64,000 nt of DNA, from assembly GCF_014287475.1 (NCBI RefSeq), contig NZ_JACOPF010000005.1, positions 124,001 to 188,000 of the forward strand, read 5' to 3'. The notes beneath the pieces are model-generated. The model was not told where the DNA came from. It ran no database searches and was given only the letters and a program-made list of their open reading frames with translations. Shown here piece after piece: positions 31,633 to 39,704 of the stretch. The stretch comes from Mediterraneibacter hominis (lineage in GTDB: Bacteria; Bacillota; Clostridia; Lachnospirales; Lachnospiraceae). Every line of letters begins with the position of its first letter. Position 1 is the stretch's first letter. The position numbers and the translations under genes are program-made.

Positions 31633-32985
31633 ATGGATTATACGAAGAAAATCATATATCAGTCTAATTACTGGTATAATGATGGACTTAAGAAAGCACA
31701 GATACGCGACATGTCCGGTGCTGTTTTATCCCTTCGCAGAAGTTTGCAGTATAACCGGGGGAACATTGCGGCGCGTAATCTTTTGGGGCTTGTCTATTAT
31801 GGCAGAGGTGAAGTGTCAGAGGGGCTTGTGGAATGGATCATCAGTAAGAATTTAAAGCCTCGTGATAATATAGCGAATTATTTTATCAATAAAGTACAGA
31901 ATTCTGCGAGTAAGCTTGAGACGATAAACCAGGCGATAAAAAAATATAACCAGTGTCTTTCCTACTGCGCGCAGAATGGAGAAGACCTGGCGGTTATCCA
32001 GTTGAAAAAGGTAGTGACCGACCATCCGTCCTTTTTAAAAGCATATCAGCTGCTTGCCCTGCTTTACCTGCATACGGAACAGTATGCGAAAGCGCGGCAG
32101 GTGCTAAAGACGGCGCGGAAGCTGGATACAACCAACGAGATGACGCTGCGCTATATGCATGAGCTGATGAATGTCAGGGGAAAAAGAAACAGAAAGGCAG
32201 AGAAAAATAAAAAAGGCGAGACCGTTGAGTATCATTTGGGTAACGAAACGATCATACAACCGAAAAATTCTGCGATAAAAGAGCTGGCAGGTCATTTTAC
32301 TGTAATGAATATACTGGTGGGGGCAGCGATTGGAGCTGCTATCGTGTGGTTTTTGATTGCACCTGCCGTAAATCAGTCAAAAACAGAGTCACATAATAAA
32401 GAAATACTAGAATACAGCGAGCAGATTAATTCTCTGGAATCCCAGGCAAGTGCGTTGCAGAAAACATTGGATAACTACAGGGCTTCCGGTGAGGACGCCG
32501 AGGCAGATGCACAGACAGCGGCGCAGACGGTGGAAAGCTATGAAAATCTGATGGCAGCCTCCTCACAGTATGACTCAGGCAGCTATTCAGAAGATGTGAT
32601 TGCAGATACGCTGATAAATGTAAACAGAGAGGTTCTGGGAGAATCAGGGCAGGCGCGCTATGATGAGCTGACAGGAAATATTTATCCGAGAGCGTGTGAT
32701 ATAAAATACAATGCCGGCAATGAATCTCTGGAGGTTGCAAACTATGACAACGCAATTACGCAGTTGAGCGCTGTGGTGCGGATGGATGAATCCTATGATA
32801 ACGGAGGCGCGCTCTTGAATCTTGGACTTGCCTATATGGGAAATGGGGATAACGACAATGCCATTACGTATCTGAAGCGTCTGACGGAGTTGTTTCCTGA
32901 TACGGATAAGGCGGCGGAGGCGCAGGCAAATCTGGATACAATTTCACAGCAGCAGGCAGCAGAGGATGGAAATACGGAAGAATAA
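31633..32985 (+). CDS. Tetratricopeptide-repeat protein with one membrane helix
   Basis: The 450-residue protein has TPR-like helical pairs at both ends: about residues 15-175 (RDMSGAVLSLRRSLQYN, then ARQVLKTARKLD) and about 360-435 (NYDNAITQLSAVVRMD, then DNDNAITYLKRLTELFPDT). Between them are a TM helix (about 230-250) and a coiled coil (about 258-295). The first TPR block should be cytoplasmic and the second extracytoplasmic. It probably scaffolds protein contacts at the membrane; partners are unknown. It follows the folC operon and precedes spoIIA. Confidence 0.8.
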   Translation: MDYTKKIIYQSNYWYNDGLKKAQIRDMSGAVLSLRRSLQYNRGNIAARNLLGLVYYGRGEVSEGLVEWIISKNLKPRDNIANYFINKVQNSASKLETINQAIKKYNQCLSYCAQNGEDLAVIQLKKVVTDHPSFLKAYQLLALLYLHTEQYAKARQVLKTARKLDTTNEMTLRYMHELMNVRGKRNRKAEKNKKGETVEYHLGNETIIQPKNSAIKELAGHFTVMNILVGAAIGAAIVWFLIAPAVNQSKTESHNKEILEYSEQINSLESQASALQKTLDNYRASGEDAEADAQTAAQTVESYENLMAASSQYDSGSYSEDVIADTLINVNREVLGESGQARYDELTGNIYPRACDIKYNAGNESLEVANYDNAITQLSAVVRMDESYDNGGALLNLGLAYMGNGDNDNAITYLKRLTELFPDTDKAAEAQANLDTISQQQAAEDGNTEE

Positions 32986-33067
32986 AAAGAAAGATTACGA
33001 AAGAGAAGGATATGTAACAGATGCATGTCCTTCTTTTTTAAATGGAACCAACAGGAGGAGTATAATT

Positions 33068-33382
33068 ATGAAGTATCAGGTGCAGGAAAATTGCCTGACT
33101 ATCTATCTGCCAAGAGAGGTAGATCATCATAACGCAGAAGCTATGAAAAGAGAGGCGGATAAGATTATAGAGAAAGATCATATTAAATATATTATATTTG
33201 ATTTTGCTGACACAGACTTTATGGATAGTTCGGGAATCGGTGTTATTATGGGAAGATATAAGACAATCTGCCTGATAGGGGGAGAAATATGGGCAGTACA
33301 TGCAAATAAAAGAATCCGTAAAATACTGACTTTGTCAGGGATGACAAAAATTATGCAGATATATGAGGAGGAAAAAGTATGA
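33068..33382 (+). CDS. spoIIAA: Anti-sigma F factor antagonist
   Basis: The 104-residue STAS-domain protein starts at ATG 33068, with AGGAGG about ten bases upstream; a longer upstream extension is not supported. The phosphorylation site is the Ser pair in DFMDSSGIGVIMGRY. SpoIIAA in its dephosphorylated form frees sigma F from SpoIIAB in the forespore. Its stop overlaps the spoIIAB start (ATGA), and the three spoIIA genes form an operon. Confidence 0.95.
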   Translation: MKYQVQENCLTIYLPREVDHHNAEAMKREADKIIEKDHIKYIIFDFADTDFMDSSGIGVIMGRYKTICLIGGEIWAVHANKRIRKILTLSGMTKIMQIYEEEKV

Positions 33383-33834
33383 AAAACACAAATGAAATGG
33401 AGATTATTTTTGACAGTCGTTCATCAAATGAGGGGTTTGCGCGTGTGGCAGTGGCATCTTTTATGACGCAGTTAAATCCTACAGTGGAGGAGGTTTCCGA
33501 TGTAAAAACGGCTGTGTCGGAAGCGGTGACAAACGCGATTATTCATGGATATGAAAATGAAATACATAAAATTTCTATTTTTTGTCAGATAGAGGAAAAC
33601 CAGATTAGTGTGATAGTGGAAGACACAGGAAAAGGAATCGAGAATGTAGAGGAAGCAATGCAGCCGATGTACACGACAAAACCTGAGTTGGAACGTTCCG
33701 GTATGGGATTTGCTTTTATGGAAGCATTTATGGACAGTGTAGAGGTTGAATCAGAGATTGGACAGGGGACGAAGGTAAAAATGAAAAAAACTATTGGAAA
33801 AGGAAGGGAGTCATGGACCACACAATCGCTTTAA
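33379..33834 (+). CDS. spoIIAB: Anti-sigma F factor / serine kinase
   Basis: The 151-residue GHKL ATPase has the N box (AVSEAVTNAIIHGY), G1 (VEDTGKGI) and G2 (RSGMGFAFME) regions. SpoIIAB binds and inhibits sigma F and phosphorylates SpoIIAA. It overlaps spoIIAA by 4 bp and sigF by 22 bp, indicating translational coupling. Confidence 0.96.
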   Translation: MKNTNEMEIIFDSRSSNEGFARVAVASFMTQLNPTVEEVSDVKTAVSEAVTNAIIHGYENEIHKISIFCQIEENQISVIVEDTGKGIENVEEAMQPMYTTKPELERSGMGFAFMEAFMDSVEVESEIGQGTKVKMKKTIGKGRESWTTQSL

Positions 33835-34529
33835 TTAAAAAATCTCACGATGGGGATAAAGAAGCGAGGGAAAGGCTGGTGGAAGAAAATATCGGCTTGA
33901 TATGGTGTGTGGTGAAACGGTTTCATGGCAGGGGCGCAGAAGCGGAAGACTTGTTTCAGATAGGGAGTATTGGTCTTTTGAAAGCAATTGACAAATTTGA
34001 TTTATCCTATGATGTGAAATTTTCTACCTATGCTGTTCCTATGATTTCTGGTGAAATCAAGAGGTTTTTAAGAGACGATGGAATGATTAAAGTAAGCCGT
34101 TCATTAAAGGAATTGTCCTATAAAAGCTTTCAGGCGAGAGAAGAATTGACAGGAAAGCTTGGAAGAGAGCCGACACTGGAAGAACTTGCAGATAAAATGC
34201 AGGTAGAGAAAGAAGAGCTTGTACAGGCAATGGAAGCGGGGGGAGAGGTTGAATCTCTTTACCGTCCGATTCACCAGAAGGAGGGCAGTGAGATCCGTCT
34301 GGTGGACAAGCTGGAAGAAAAAGAACAGAAAGAAGAGAGGATACTGGATACAATGCTTTTAAAGCAGCTGCTGGAAACACTGGAAAGCCAGGACCGGCAA
34401 TTGATATATCTGCGTTACTTTGCAGATAAAACACAGGCTGATGTCGGAAAGATATTAGGAATTTCACAAGTTCAGGTATCCAGAATGGAGAAAAAAATCA
34501 TAGAAAATCTGCGAAAAATGAGCAGATAG
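33813..34529 (+). CDS. sigF: Forespore sigma factor F
   Basis: The 238-residue sigma-70-family protein has region 2 (ENIGLIWCVVKRFHGRG, then EDLFQIGSIGLLKAIDKFD, then FSTYAVPMISGEIKRFLRDD), region 3 and region 4 (TQADVGKILGISQVQVSRME). Order after spoIIAA and spoIIAB and the region 2 sequence fit sigma F rather than sigma G. GGAAGGGAG provides the ribosome binding site inside spoIIAB. A terminator follows at 34546. Confidence 0.96.
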   Translation: MDHTIALIKKSHDGDKEARERLVEENIGLIWCVVKRFHGRGAEAEDLFQIGSIGLLKAIDKFDLSYDVKFSTYAVPMISGEIKRFLRDDGMIKVSRSLKELSYKSFQAREELTGKLGREPTLEELADKMQVEKEELVQAMEAGGEVESLYRPIHQKEGSEIRLVDKLEEKEQKEERILDTMLLKQLLETLESQDRQLIYLRYFADKTQADVGKILGISQVQVSRMEKKIIENLRKMSR

Positions 34530-34545
34530 TAGAGAAGTAGGTCTT

Positions 34546-34579
34546 ATTGATAAAAATAATCAAAAACTTATCAATTTTT
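34546..34579 (+). terminator. AT-rich terminator after sigF
   Basis: Arms ATTGATAA (34546-34553) and TTATCAAT (34568-34575) are followed by T residues. The stem is AT-only, so it is a moderate terminator. Confidence 0.6.
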
Positions 34580-34581
34580 AA

Positions 34582-34611
34582 ATTGTAATTACAATCATGT
34601 TTTGTTATAAT
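34582..34611 (+). promoter_or_regulatory. Alcohol dehydrogenase promoter with palindromic operator
   Basis: TTGTAA (34583-34588) and TATAAT (34606-34611) are 17 bp apart. The -35 lies inside a perfect 14-bp palindrome, ATTGTAATTACAAT (34582-34595), which is a likely repressor site because binding would block RNA polymerase. Confidence 0.65.
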
Positions 34612-34652
34612 CGACGGAACAGAAAATGATAATACTTAAGGAGGTAAATGAT

Positions 34653-35714
34653 ATGAAAGGCTATGCAATGCTTAAAATAGGCGCATCTGGATGGATTGAG
34701 AAAGAGAGACCCCAGTGCGGGCCTATGGATGCAATCTGCCGTCCTCTGGCAGTTGCAATCTGTACGTCAGATGTCCATACTCTGTGGGAAGGCGCTATTG
34801 GGGAAAGACATAATATGATTCTTGGACACGAATGTTGCGCGGAGGTTGTAGAAGTAGGAACATTAGTAAAAGACTTTAAACCCGGTGACAGAGTACTTGT
34901 CCCTGCGATCACTCCAGATTGGAATTCCTTAGAAGCACAGGCAGGATATTCTATGCATTCCGGCGGTATGCTGGCAGGATGGAAATTTTCTAATTTTAAA
35001 GATGGTGTATTTTCAGAATATTTCCATGTAAATGATGCAGACGGCAATCTTGCGATTCTTCCATCTAATATTTCAACTGTAGATGCATGCATGCTTTCTG
35101 ATATGGTTCCTACTGGATTTCACGGAGTAGAGCTTGCAGACGTACAGTTTGGAGATACCGTACTCGTAATAGGAATCGGTCCGGTTGGCCTTATGTCTGT
35201 GGCTGGTACGGCGCTGCGCGGCGCCTCCAGAATTATCGCGGTGGGAACACGTAAAAATTGCGTGGAAGCTGCGAAATTGTATGGAGCGACAGAATTTGTA
35301 AGCTATAAAAATGGCACGATCGAGGAACAGGTGCTGGAAATGACAGACGGAAAAGGGGTAGACAAAGTCGTAATAGCGGGCGGAGGATGTGAAACATTCG
35401 AGTCTGCTGTTAAATGCTTAAAGCCAGGCGGGAAAATCGGAAATGTCAATTATTTAGGAAGCGGAACCTATGTGACGCTCCCACGCGTAGAGTGGGGCGT
35501 TGGAATGGGACATAAACAGATTAACGGCGGCCTTATGCCGGGCGGACGCCTGCGTATGGAGAAGCTGGGAGCTTTAGTGGCTGCGGGCAAACTGGACGTG
35601 CATCCTTTGGCGTCTCATGTATTTGACGGATGGGAGCATTTGGAAGAAGCGCTGTTTATGATGAGAGACAAGCCGGCGGATCTGATTAAGCCTGTTGTAA
35701 AGATTGCGGATTAA
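34653..35714 (+). CDS. Zinc-dependent alcohol dehydrogenase (TbADH-like)
   Basis: The 353-residue protein is a medium-chain dehydrogenase with catalytic zinc ligands Cys in CTSDVHTLW and His-Glu in GHECCAEVVEVG, and the coenzyme motif GIGPVGLMSVAGTALRGA. The overall sequence resembles the Thermoanaerobacter secondary alcohol dehydrogenase group, and a Gly-rather-than-acidic pattern at the end of the second strand (VGTRKNC) fits NADP preference. ATG 34653 is selected by AAGGAGGT at 34638-34645. It probably interconverts a secondary alcohol and a ketone. The CobW-type GTPase gene follows closely. Confidence 0.9.
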   Translation: MKGYAMLKIGASGWIEKERPQCGPMDAICRPLAVAICTSDVHTLWEGAIGERHNMILGHECCAEVVEVGTLVKDFKPGDRVLVPAITPDWNSLEAQAGYSMHSGGMLAGWKFSNFKDGVFSEYFHVNDADGNLAILPSNISTVDACMLSDMVPTGFHGVELADVQFGDTVLVIGIGPVGLMSVAGTALRGASRIIAVGTRKNCVEAAKLYGATEFVSYKNGTIEEQVLEMTDGKGVDKVVIAGGGCETFESAVKCLKPGGKIGNVNYLGSGTYVTLPRVEWGVGMGHKQINGGLMPGGRLRMEKLGALVAAGKLDVHPLASHVFDGWEHLEEALFMMRDKPADLIKPVVKIAD

Positions 35715-35733
35715 TGAAGAAAGCGGCAGCGGT

Positions 35734-36720
35734 ATGAAAATTTTAGTGGTATCCGGATTTCTGGGAGCGGGGAAAACGACATTTATCAAAGAACTGGCAA
35801 AGCGTACAAAAAAAGATTTTGCGGTGATGGAAAATGAGTTCGGCGCGGTCGGGGTAGATGCGGATTTCCTGGAAGACGGCTTTTCTGAGGGAGATAAAAC
35901 CTTGAATATATGGGAGATGACGGAAGGGTGCATCTGTTGTTCGGTGAAAACAGATTTTGCTGCTTCTGTTCTGACAATTGCCAATACAGTGGATCCGGAA
36001 TATCTGATCGTAGAGCCTACCGGCGTAGGAATGTTGAGCAGAATTATTGAAAATATCCGAAAAATTCAGTATGAACGCATTGGAATTCTAAGGCCGGTGA
36101 CTATACTGAATGGGAAGATGTCCAGTCGGTATAAAGAGGAATTTCGGGAGATATATGAGGATCAGGTAAAGGCAGCAGGAACGGTTTTGATTTCCAAAAT
36201 GGAAAATGCAGATTCCAAGGAGCTTGCGGCGCTTGGCGAAGAACTAAGCAGCATAAATCCAAAAGCAGAAATTTGTCTCACGCACTATACAAAACAGCCG
36301 CGGGAATGGTGGGACGCCCTCTTAGAACAAGAAGAAGGGATACATGCATTAAAAGGAAAAGAGTCAAATGTGGAAAAAGCATCGCCTCTGGAAAGCATCG
36401 GCTTAAAAGAGGTGGAGCTGAGAAATGAAAACGAACTGCTTTTGTTTCTGCAGGGAGTCGTGGCTGGAGTGTTCGGAGATATATGCAGGGCAAAAGGCTA
36501 TATGAAGACGGGCACAGCATGGCTTAGATTTGATGTGGTAGAGCACGCATATAGTATTACCGGTATAGAGGAGATGCCAGATTCAAAGGCAGTGTTCATT
36601 GGAAAAAATATCCGCAGAACATTGCTCCGGGAAGTGCTGCAAAGGAGACTATACACAGAGAAGCAATTTAAAAGACCAAAAAAATCAGCACATCCTATGT
36701 TAAAAAGGAGCAGAATATAA
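35734..36720 (+). CDS. CobW/P47K-family GTPase (COG0523 metallochaperone type)
   Basis: The 328-residue protein starts SGFLGAGKTTF (Walker A, about 7-17), has the metal-binding GCICCS motif (about 67-72) and EPTGVG, then a C-terminal CobW_C domain (about 230-320). COG0523 GTPases deliver Zn, Co or Fe to client enzymes. Its position just after a zinc dehydrogenase suggests that enzyme as a possible client; this is inference. The ATG at 35734 fits better than an upstream TTG at 35704, which overlaps the dehydrogenase end. Confidence 0.88.
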   Translation: MKILVVSGFLGAGKTTFIKELAKRTKKDFAVMENEFGAVGVDADFLEDGFSEGDKTLNIWEMTEGCICCSVKTDFAASVLTIANTVDPEYLIVEPTGVGMLSRIIENIRKIQYERIGILRPVTILNGKMSSRYKEEFREIYEDQVKAAGTVLISKMENADSKELAALGEELSSINPKAEICLTHYTKQPREWWDALLEQEEGIHALKGKESNVEKASPLESIGLKEVELRNENELLLFLQGVVAGVFGDICRAKGYMKTGTAWLRFDVVEHAYSITGIEEMPDSKAVFIGKNIRRTLLREVLQRRLYTEKQFKRPKKSAHPMLKRSRI

Positions 36721-36737
36721 AAGAAAATAACATAGAC

Positions 36738-36773
36738 AGCCGGAGAAGTAGGAATACCTCTCCGGCTGTTTTT
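36738..36773 (+). terminator. Intrinsic terminator after the CobW-type gene
   Basis: Arms AGCCGGAGA and TCTCCGGCT (about 36738-36746 and 36758-36766) are followed by GTTTTT. It runs straight into the repeat family C palindrome. Confidence 0.85.
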
Positions 36774-37010
36774 GTATAATTAGGAAATTTCGATAAATTT
36801 CCTATTATACAAAAAGCCCTCCGGGCGGGGTGCTGCGTGCCAGTGGCACGCGTTTAGCACCGACCGAAGCGGCAGCGGAGACTGCGCACGCCGCAATAAG
36901 GAAATTTTACCGCTTTGCGGTATTACGGCGGCGCGCAAAGTGGACAAGTCTCTCAGGAGTGAGGGGCAGAGGAGCTGAAGTGGGCTTGCCCACTTTGTTC
37001 TTTTTCTGCA
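36769..37010. repeat. Repeat family C, copy 1 (structured GC-rich block)
   Basis: The block opens with an inverted repeat (36769-36790 with 36795-36815, one base bulged), then CCCTCCGG and TGCGTGCCAGTGG, which recur in copy 2 at 52437. The rest is rich in nested hairpins, for example GGTGCT with AGCACC enclosing GCGTGCC with GGCACGC, and AAGTGGGC with GCCCACTT near 36976. The block is more GC-rich than its surroundings. ORFs across it do not look coding. Confidence 0.7.
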
Positions 37011-37063
37011 TATTTTCAGCAAAAAACTGGATACTATATGTAGAAAGCGTCGTAAGGCAGAAA

Positions 37064-37255
37064 ATGAGAATTGTATGGAAAGGACAGGTGAAAAGAATGG
37101 GGCAGGGAAGAAAGAGAGTTTGGCTTTGCTTACTGGTTATCGTATTGGCGGCAGTTGTGACCGGAACGATCTATTATTATGGAAATACGGACAGGCAAAA
37201 CAGCAGTGAAGGAGTGCTGATTCAGGGAACGGAGGTGCAGGAATATGCCGTCTAA
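37064..37255 (+). CDS. Small single-TM protein upstream of spoVAA
   Basis: The product of about 63 residues has a basic start (GQGRKRVW), one TM helix (about 18-40) and a short polar tail. Starts at 37064 or 37097 are both possible; each has only a modest ribosome binding site. Its end overlaps the spoVAA start by 11 bp, so it is coupled to spoVAA and may function in the spore membrane. Family unknown. Confidence 0.6.
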   Translation: MRIVWKGQVKRMGQGRKRVWLCLLVIVLAAVVTGTIYYYGNTDRQNSSEGVLIQGTEVQEYAV

Positions 37256-37907
37256 TCAGACACTATATCTGAAAGGGGAACGTAATATAGAAGTTACAAA
37301 GCAGGATGTTACTCTGGGAGATATTGTGTCTTTTGAGTGCAGTGACAAAACCTTGATTCCAAAAATCAAAGCCTTGCGTATTCTCAAAATACGTAAAAGT
37401 GGAAAACAGCGGTTTGTCATTTCTATATTAAAGATTATTGCTTGCATCCATGAAAAATATCCAGGGTTGGAAATACAAAATTTAGGAGAACAGGACATTA
37501 TTGTAACATATGAAGAACAAAAAACTCCGGCATTCATTTGGCATATAGCAAAGACGGCAGTTGTAGTGCTGATTACATTCTGCGGCGCCGCATTTTCCAT
37601 TATGTCATTTAATAATGACGTAGATGTGACGAAGCTGTTTTCACAGATTTATGAACTGGTGACAGGTAATTCTACGGATGGATTTACGATTCTGGAGGTA
37701 TCCTATTCAATCGGGCTTACAATCGGCATTTTAGTGTTTTTTAACCACTTTGGAAAGAAGCGGTTTACAGTGGATCCGACTCCGATGGAGGTGCAGATGC
37801 GTCTCTATGAAAATGACATTCAGACGACACTAGTGGAAGACGCGTCCAGAAAGGAGGAAGAACTGGATGTGGGGCAGTCAAATTCTTCTGGCGGTTATCG
37901 GAGTTAG
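37245..37907 (+). CDS. spoVAA: Stage V sporulation protein AA
   Basis: The 220-residue protein fits SpoVAA: an N-terminal soluble domain (about 1-95; YLKGERNIEVTKQDVTLGDI) and two C-terminal TM helices (about 108-128 and 155-175). SpoVA proteins move dipicolinic acid into and out of the spore. GGAGGTGCAGG precedes the ATG. It overlaps spoVAB by 41 bp. Confidence 0.9.
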   Translation: MPSNQTLYLKGERNIEVTKQDVTLGDIVSFECSDKTLIPKIKALRILKIRKSGKQRFVISILKIIACIHEKYPGLEIQNLGEQDIIVTYEEQKTPAFIWHIAKTAVVVLITFCGAAFSIMSFNNDVDVTKLFSQIYELVTGNSTDGFTILEVSYSIGLTIGILVFFNHFGKKRFTVDPTPMEVQMRLYENDIQTTLVEDASRKEEELDVGQSNSSGGYRS

Positions 37908-38283
37908 TGCTGGCATAGTAGTTGCAGGGGGACTTTTTTCATTTATTATAGAGCTGGGAGTGGTAGCAGATTTCGCGGATCGTACGCACACAGCGGACAA
38001 AATACTTTTGTATGAGGACAGTGTAGCGTTTGGAGGGATTCTGGGGAATCTATTTTTCGTCTTTCAGATAGAGATCCCGTATGGATTCTGGCTGCTTCCT
38101 GTATTCGGTCTTCTTGCAGGAATCTTTGTGGGCTGCTGGGCAATGGCTCTGGCGGAAATATTAAATGTTTTTCCGGTATTTATAAGAAGAGCCAAAATCG
38201 TAAGATATATTCCGCTTTTTATATTGAGCATGGCGATAGGAAAAGGAATTGGAGCCTGTCTGTTCTTCTTTCAGAGATGGTAG
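37867..38283 (+). CDS. spoVAB: Stage V sporulation protein AB
   Basis: The 138-residue membrane protein has four hydrophobic segments and the SpoVAB-like AFGGILGNLFFVF region. The start at 37867 lies inside spoVAA and is preceded by AGGAGGAAG; the 41-bp overlap is long and implies coupled translation. The following gene is a transporter lipoprotein rather than spoVAC, so the locus is split. Confidence 0.9.
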   Translation: MWGSQILLAVIGVSAGIVVAGGLFSFIIELGVVADFADRTHTADKILLYEDSVAFGGILGNLFFVFQIEIPYGFWLLPVFGLLAGIFVGCWAMALAEILNVFPVFIRRAKIVRYIPLFILSMAIGKGIGACLFFFQRW

Positions 38284-38292
38284 TTTCCGCTA

Positions 38293-38382
38293 TTGACTTC
38301 TTTTGTATTTAGGTGTACAATTTTTATGGTAAATATAAAGCTATCCACAATGCAGTTCAACATTCGGATAGCTGTTTTTTTT
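38293..38382 (+). promoter_or_regulatory. Promoter plus hairpin leader before the BMP lipoprotein gene
   Basis: TTGACT (38293-38298) and TACAAT (38316-38321) are 17 bp apart. About ten bases after the predicted start lies a terminator-like hairpin (AGCTATCC 38339-38346 with GGATAGCT 38366-38373) followed by eight T residues. It may end spoVAB transcription, or act as an attenuator for the transporter operon. I do not recognise a riboswitch class. Confidence 0.6.
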
Positions 38383-38431
38383 CTGTAGGAAACTTGCAGG
38401 AAAAGGATTCATAAAGGAGGAAAAAGAGCAT

Positions 38432-39601
38432 ATGAAAAAGAAAGTGCTAAGTGCAGTGCTGTGCGCGGCAATGATTGTCGGCGTTGTTGCAGGATGCGGA
38501 GCTCCGGCGGCAGAGACAGGCGGTTCAGATGATGCGAAGAAAACAGAAGCTTCAGGAGGAATCGCGAAAGAGGACATTAAGGTTGGATTTGTGCATATTT
38601 CTGATCCAAGTGATATGGGGTATACTTATAATCAGGATCTTGGCACACAAGAGATGCAGAAAGAACTGGGACTTTCAGACGACCAGATTGTAAACAAATA
38701 TAATGTGCCAGAAGGCGCGGAGTGTGATACTGCTCTTCGTGAACTGGTTGACGCAGGATGTAATATTATCTTTGCCACGAGCTTTGGATATGAGGATTAT
38801 GTAAAAGAAGTGGCAGCAGAATATCCGGACATACAGTTCTGCCATGCGACAGGACTCCAGGCAAAGGATTCTGGTTTAGATAACTTCCACAATTATTTTG
38901 CTTCTATTTATGAGGGACGTTATCTGGCAGGAATTGCGGCAGGAATGAAAACAGAGAGTAATAAACTCGGATATGTTGCAGCATTTCCATTTGCAGAAGT
39001 AATCAGTGGATATACAGCATTTTATCTGGGGGCAAAAAGCGTAAATCCAGATGTCACAATGGACATTATGTATACAAACTCCTGGAATGATCCAACGGTA
39101 GAATCACAGGTGGCAAAGGCTTTGATTGAGCGTGGATGTGATGTGATTTCCCAACATTCTGATTCCACAGCACCAGCTACCACAGCAGAAGAAAACGGCG
39201 TATGGCAGGTTGGATACAACAATGATATGAGTGAGGCAGCTCCGAATGCTTCTTTGATTTCTCCGCGTATTGACTGGGGAATCTACGTAACAGAGGCAGT
39301 ACAGGCGGTGATCGACGGAGAAGAAATTCCGGTAGATTGGTGCAAGGGATATAAAGACGGAGCAGTATATCTTTCTCCATTAAACGAAGCGATTGCTGCT
39401 GAGGGAACCCAGGAGGCAATTGATGAAGCCGCTGCTGCTATTGAAGCAGGAGAACTTCATGTATTCGCAGGCCCACTGAAAGGCGTAAGCCCAGAGGGAG
39501 AAGAATACGAAGTAAAAGAAGGCGAATATTACCATGAGCAGGAAGAACAGTCCGCACCGTCCTGGTTGTATATTATTGACGGATGCAATGTAGTGGAATA
39601 G
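38432..39601 (+). CDS. BMP/PnrA-type nucleoside-binding lipoprotein
   Basis: The 389-residue protein has a lipoprotein signal with lipobox VVAGC and a BMP-family core (VGFVHISDPSDMGYTYNQD, then FATSFGYEDYVKEVA and AYFxxxYEGRYLAGIAAG-like pattern). BMP proteins bind purine nucleosides outside the membrane. AAAGGAGGAAAAAG is the ribosome binding site. It starts an operon with one ATPase and two permeases. Confidence 0.93.
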   Translation: MKKKVLSAVLCAAMIVGVVAGCGAPAAETGGSDDAKKTEASGGIAKEDIKVGFVHISDPSDMGYTYNQDLGTQEMQKELGLSDDQIVNKYNVPEGAECDTALRELVDAGCNIIFATSFGYEDYVKEVAAEYPDIQFCHATGLQAKDSGLDNFHNYFASIYEGRYLAGIAAGMKTESNKLGYVAAFPFAEVISGYTAFYLGAKSVNPDVTMDIMYTNSWNDPTVESQVAKALIERGCDVISQHSDSTAPATTAEENGVWQVGYNNDMSEAAPNASLISPRIDWGIYVTEAVQAVIDGEEIPVDWCKGYKDGAVYLSPLNEAIAAEGTQEAIDEAAAAIEAGELHVFAGPLKGVSPEGEEYEVKEGEYYHEQEEQSAPSWLYIIDGCNVVE

Positions 39602-39628
39602 TCTGCTTACATGCAAACGATTTAAAAA

Positions 39629-39664
39629 AGAGGGGTGTCGGTTTTTCGGCACCTCTCAATTTTA
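39629..39664 (+). terminator. Intercistronic hairpin between the BMP and ATPase genes
   Basis: Arms AGAGGGGTGTCG and CGGCACCTCT pair around a T-rich loop, followed by CAATTTTAT. It probably lowers expression of the membrane components relative to the binding protein. Confidence 0.65.
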
Positions 39665-39704
39665 TCGCTGGAATACAAATGAGAATCTAAAGGAGGGTGA
39701 AGAA

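Noticed and set aside
36830..37063. N-terminal extension of the small TM protein upstream of spoVAA
   Set aside because: It reads through GC-rich nested hairpins of repeat C and the composition is not coding-like; a later ATG is better.
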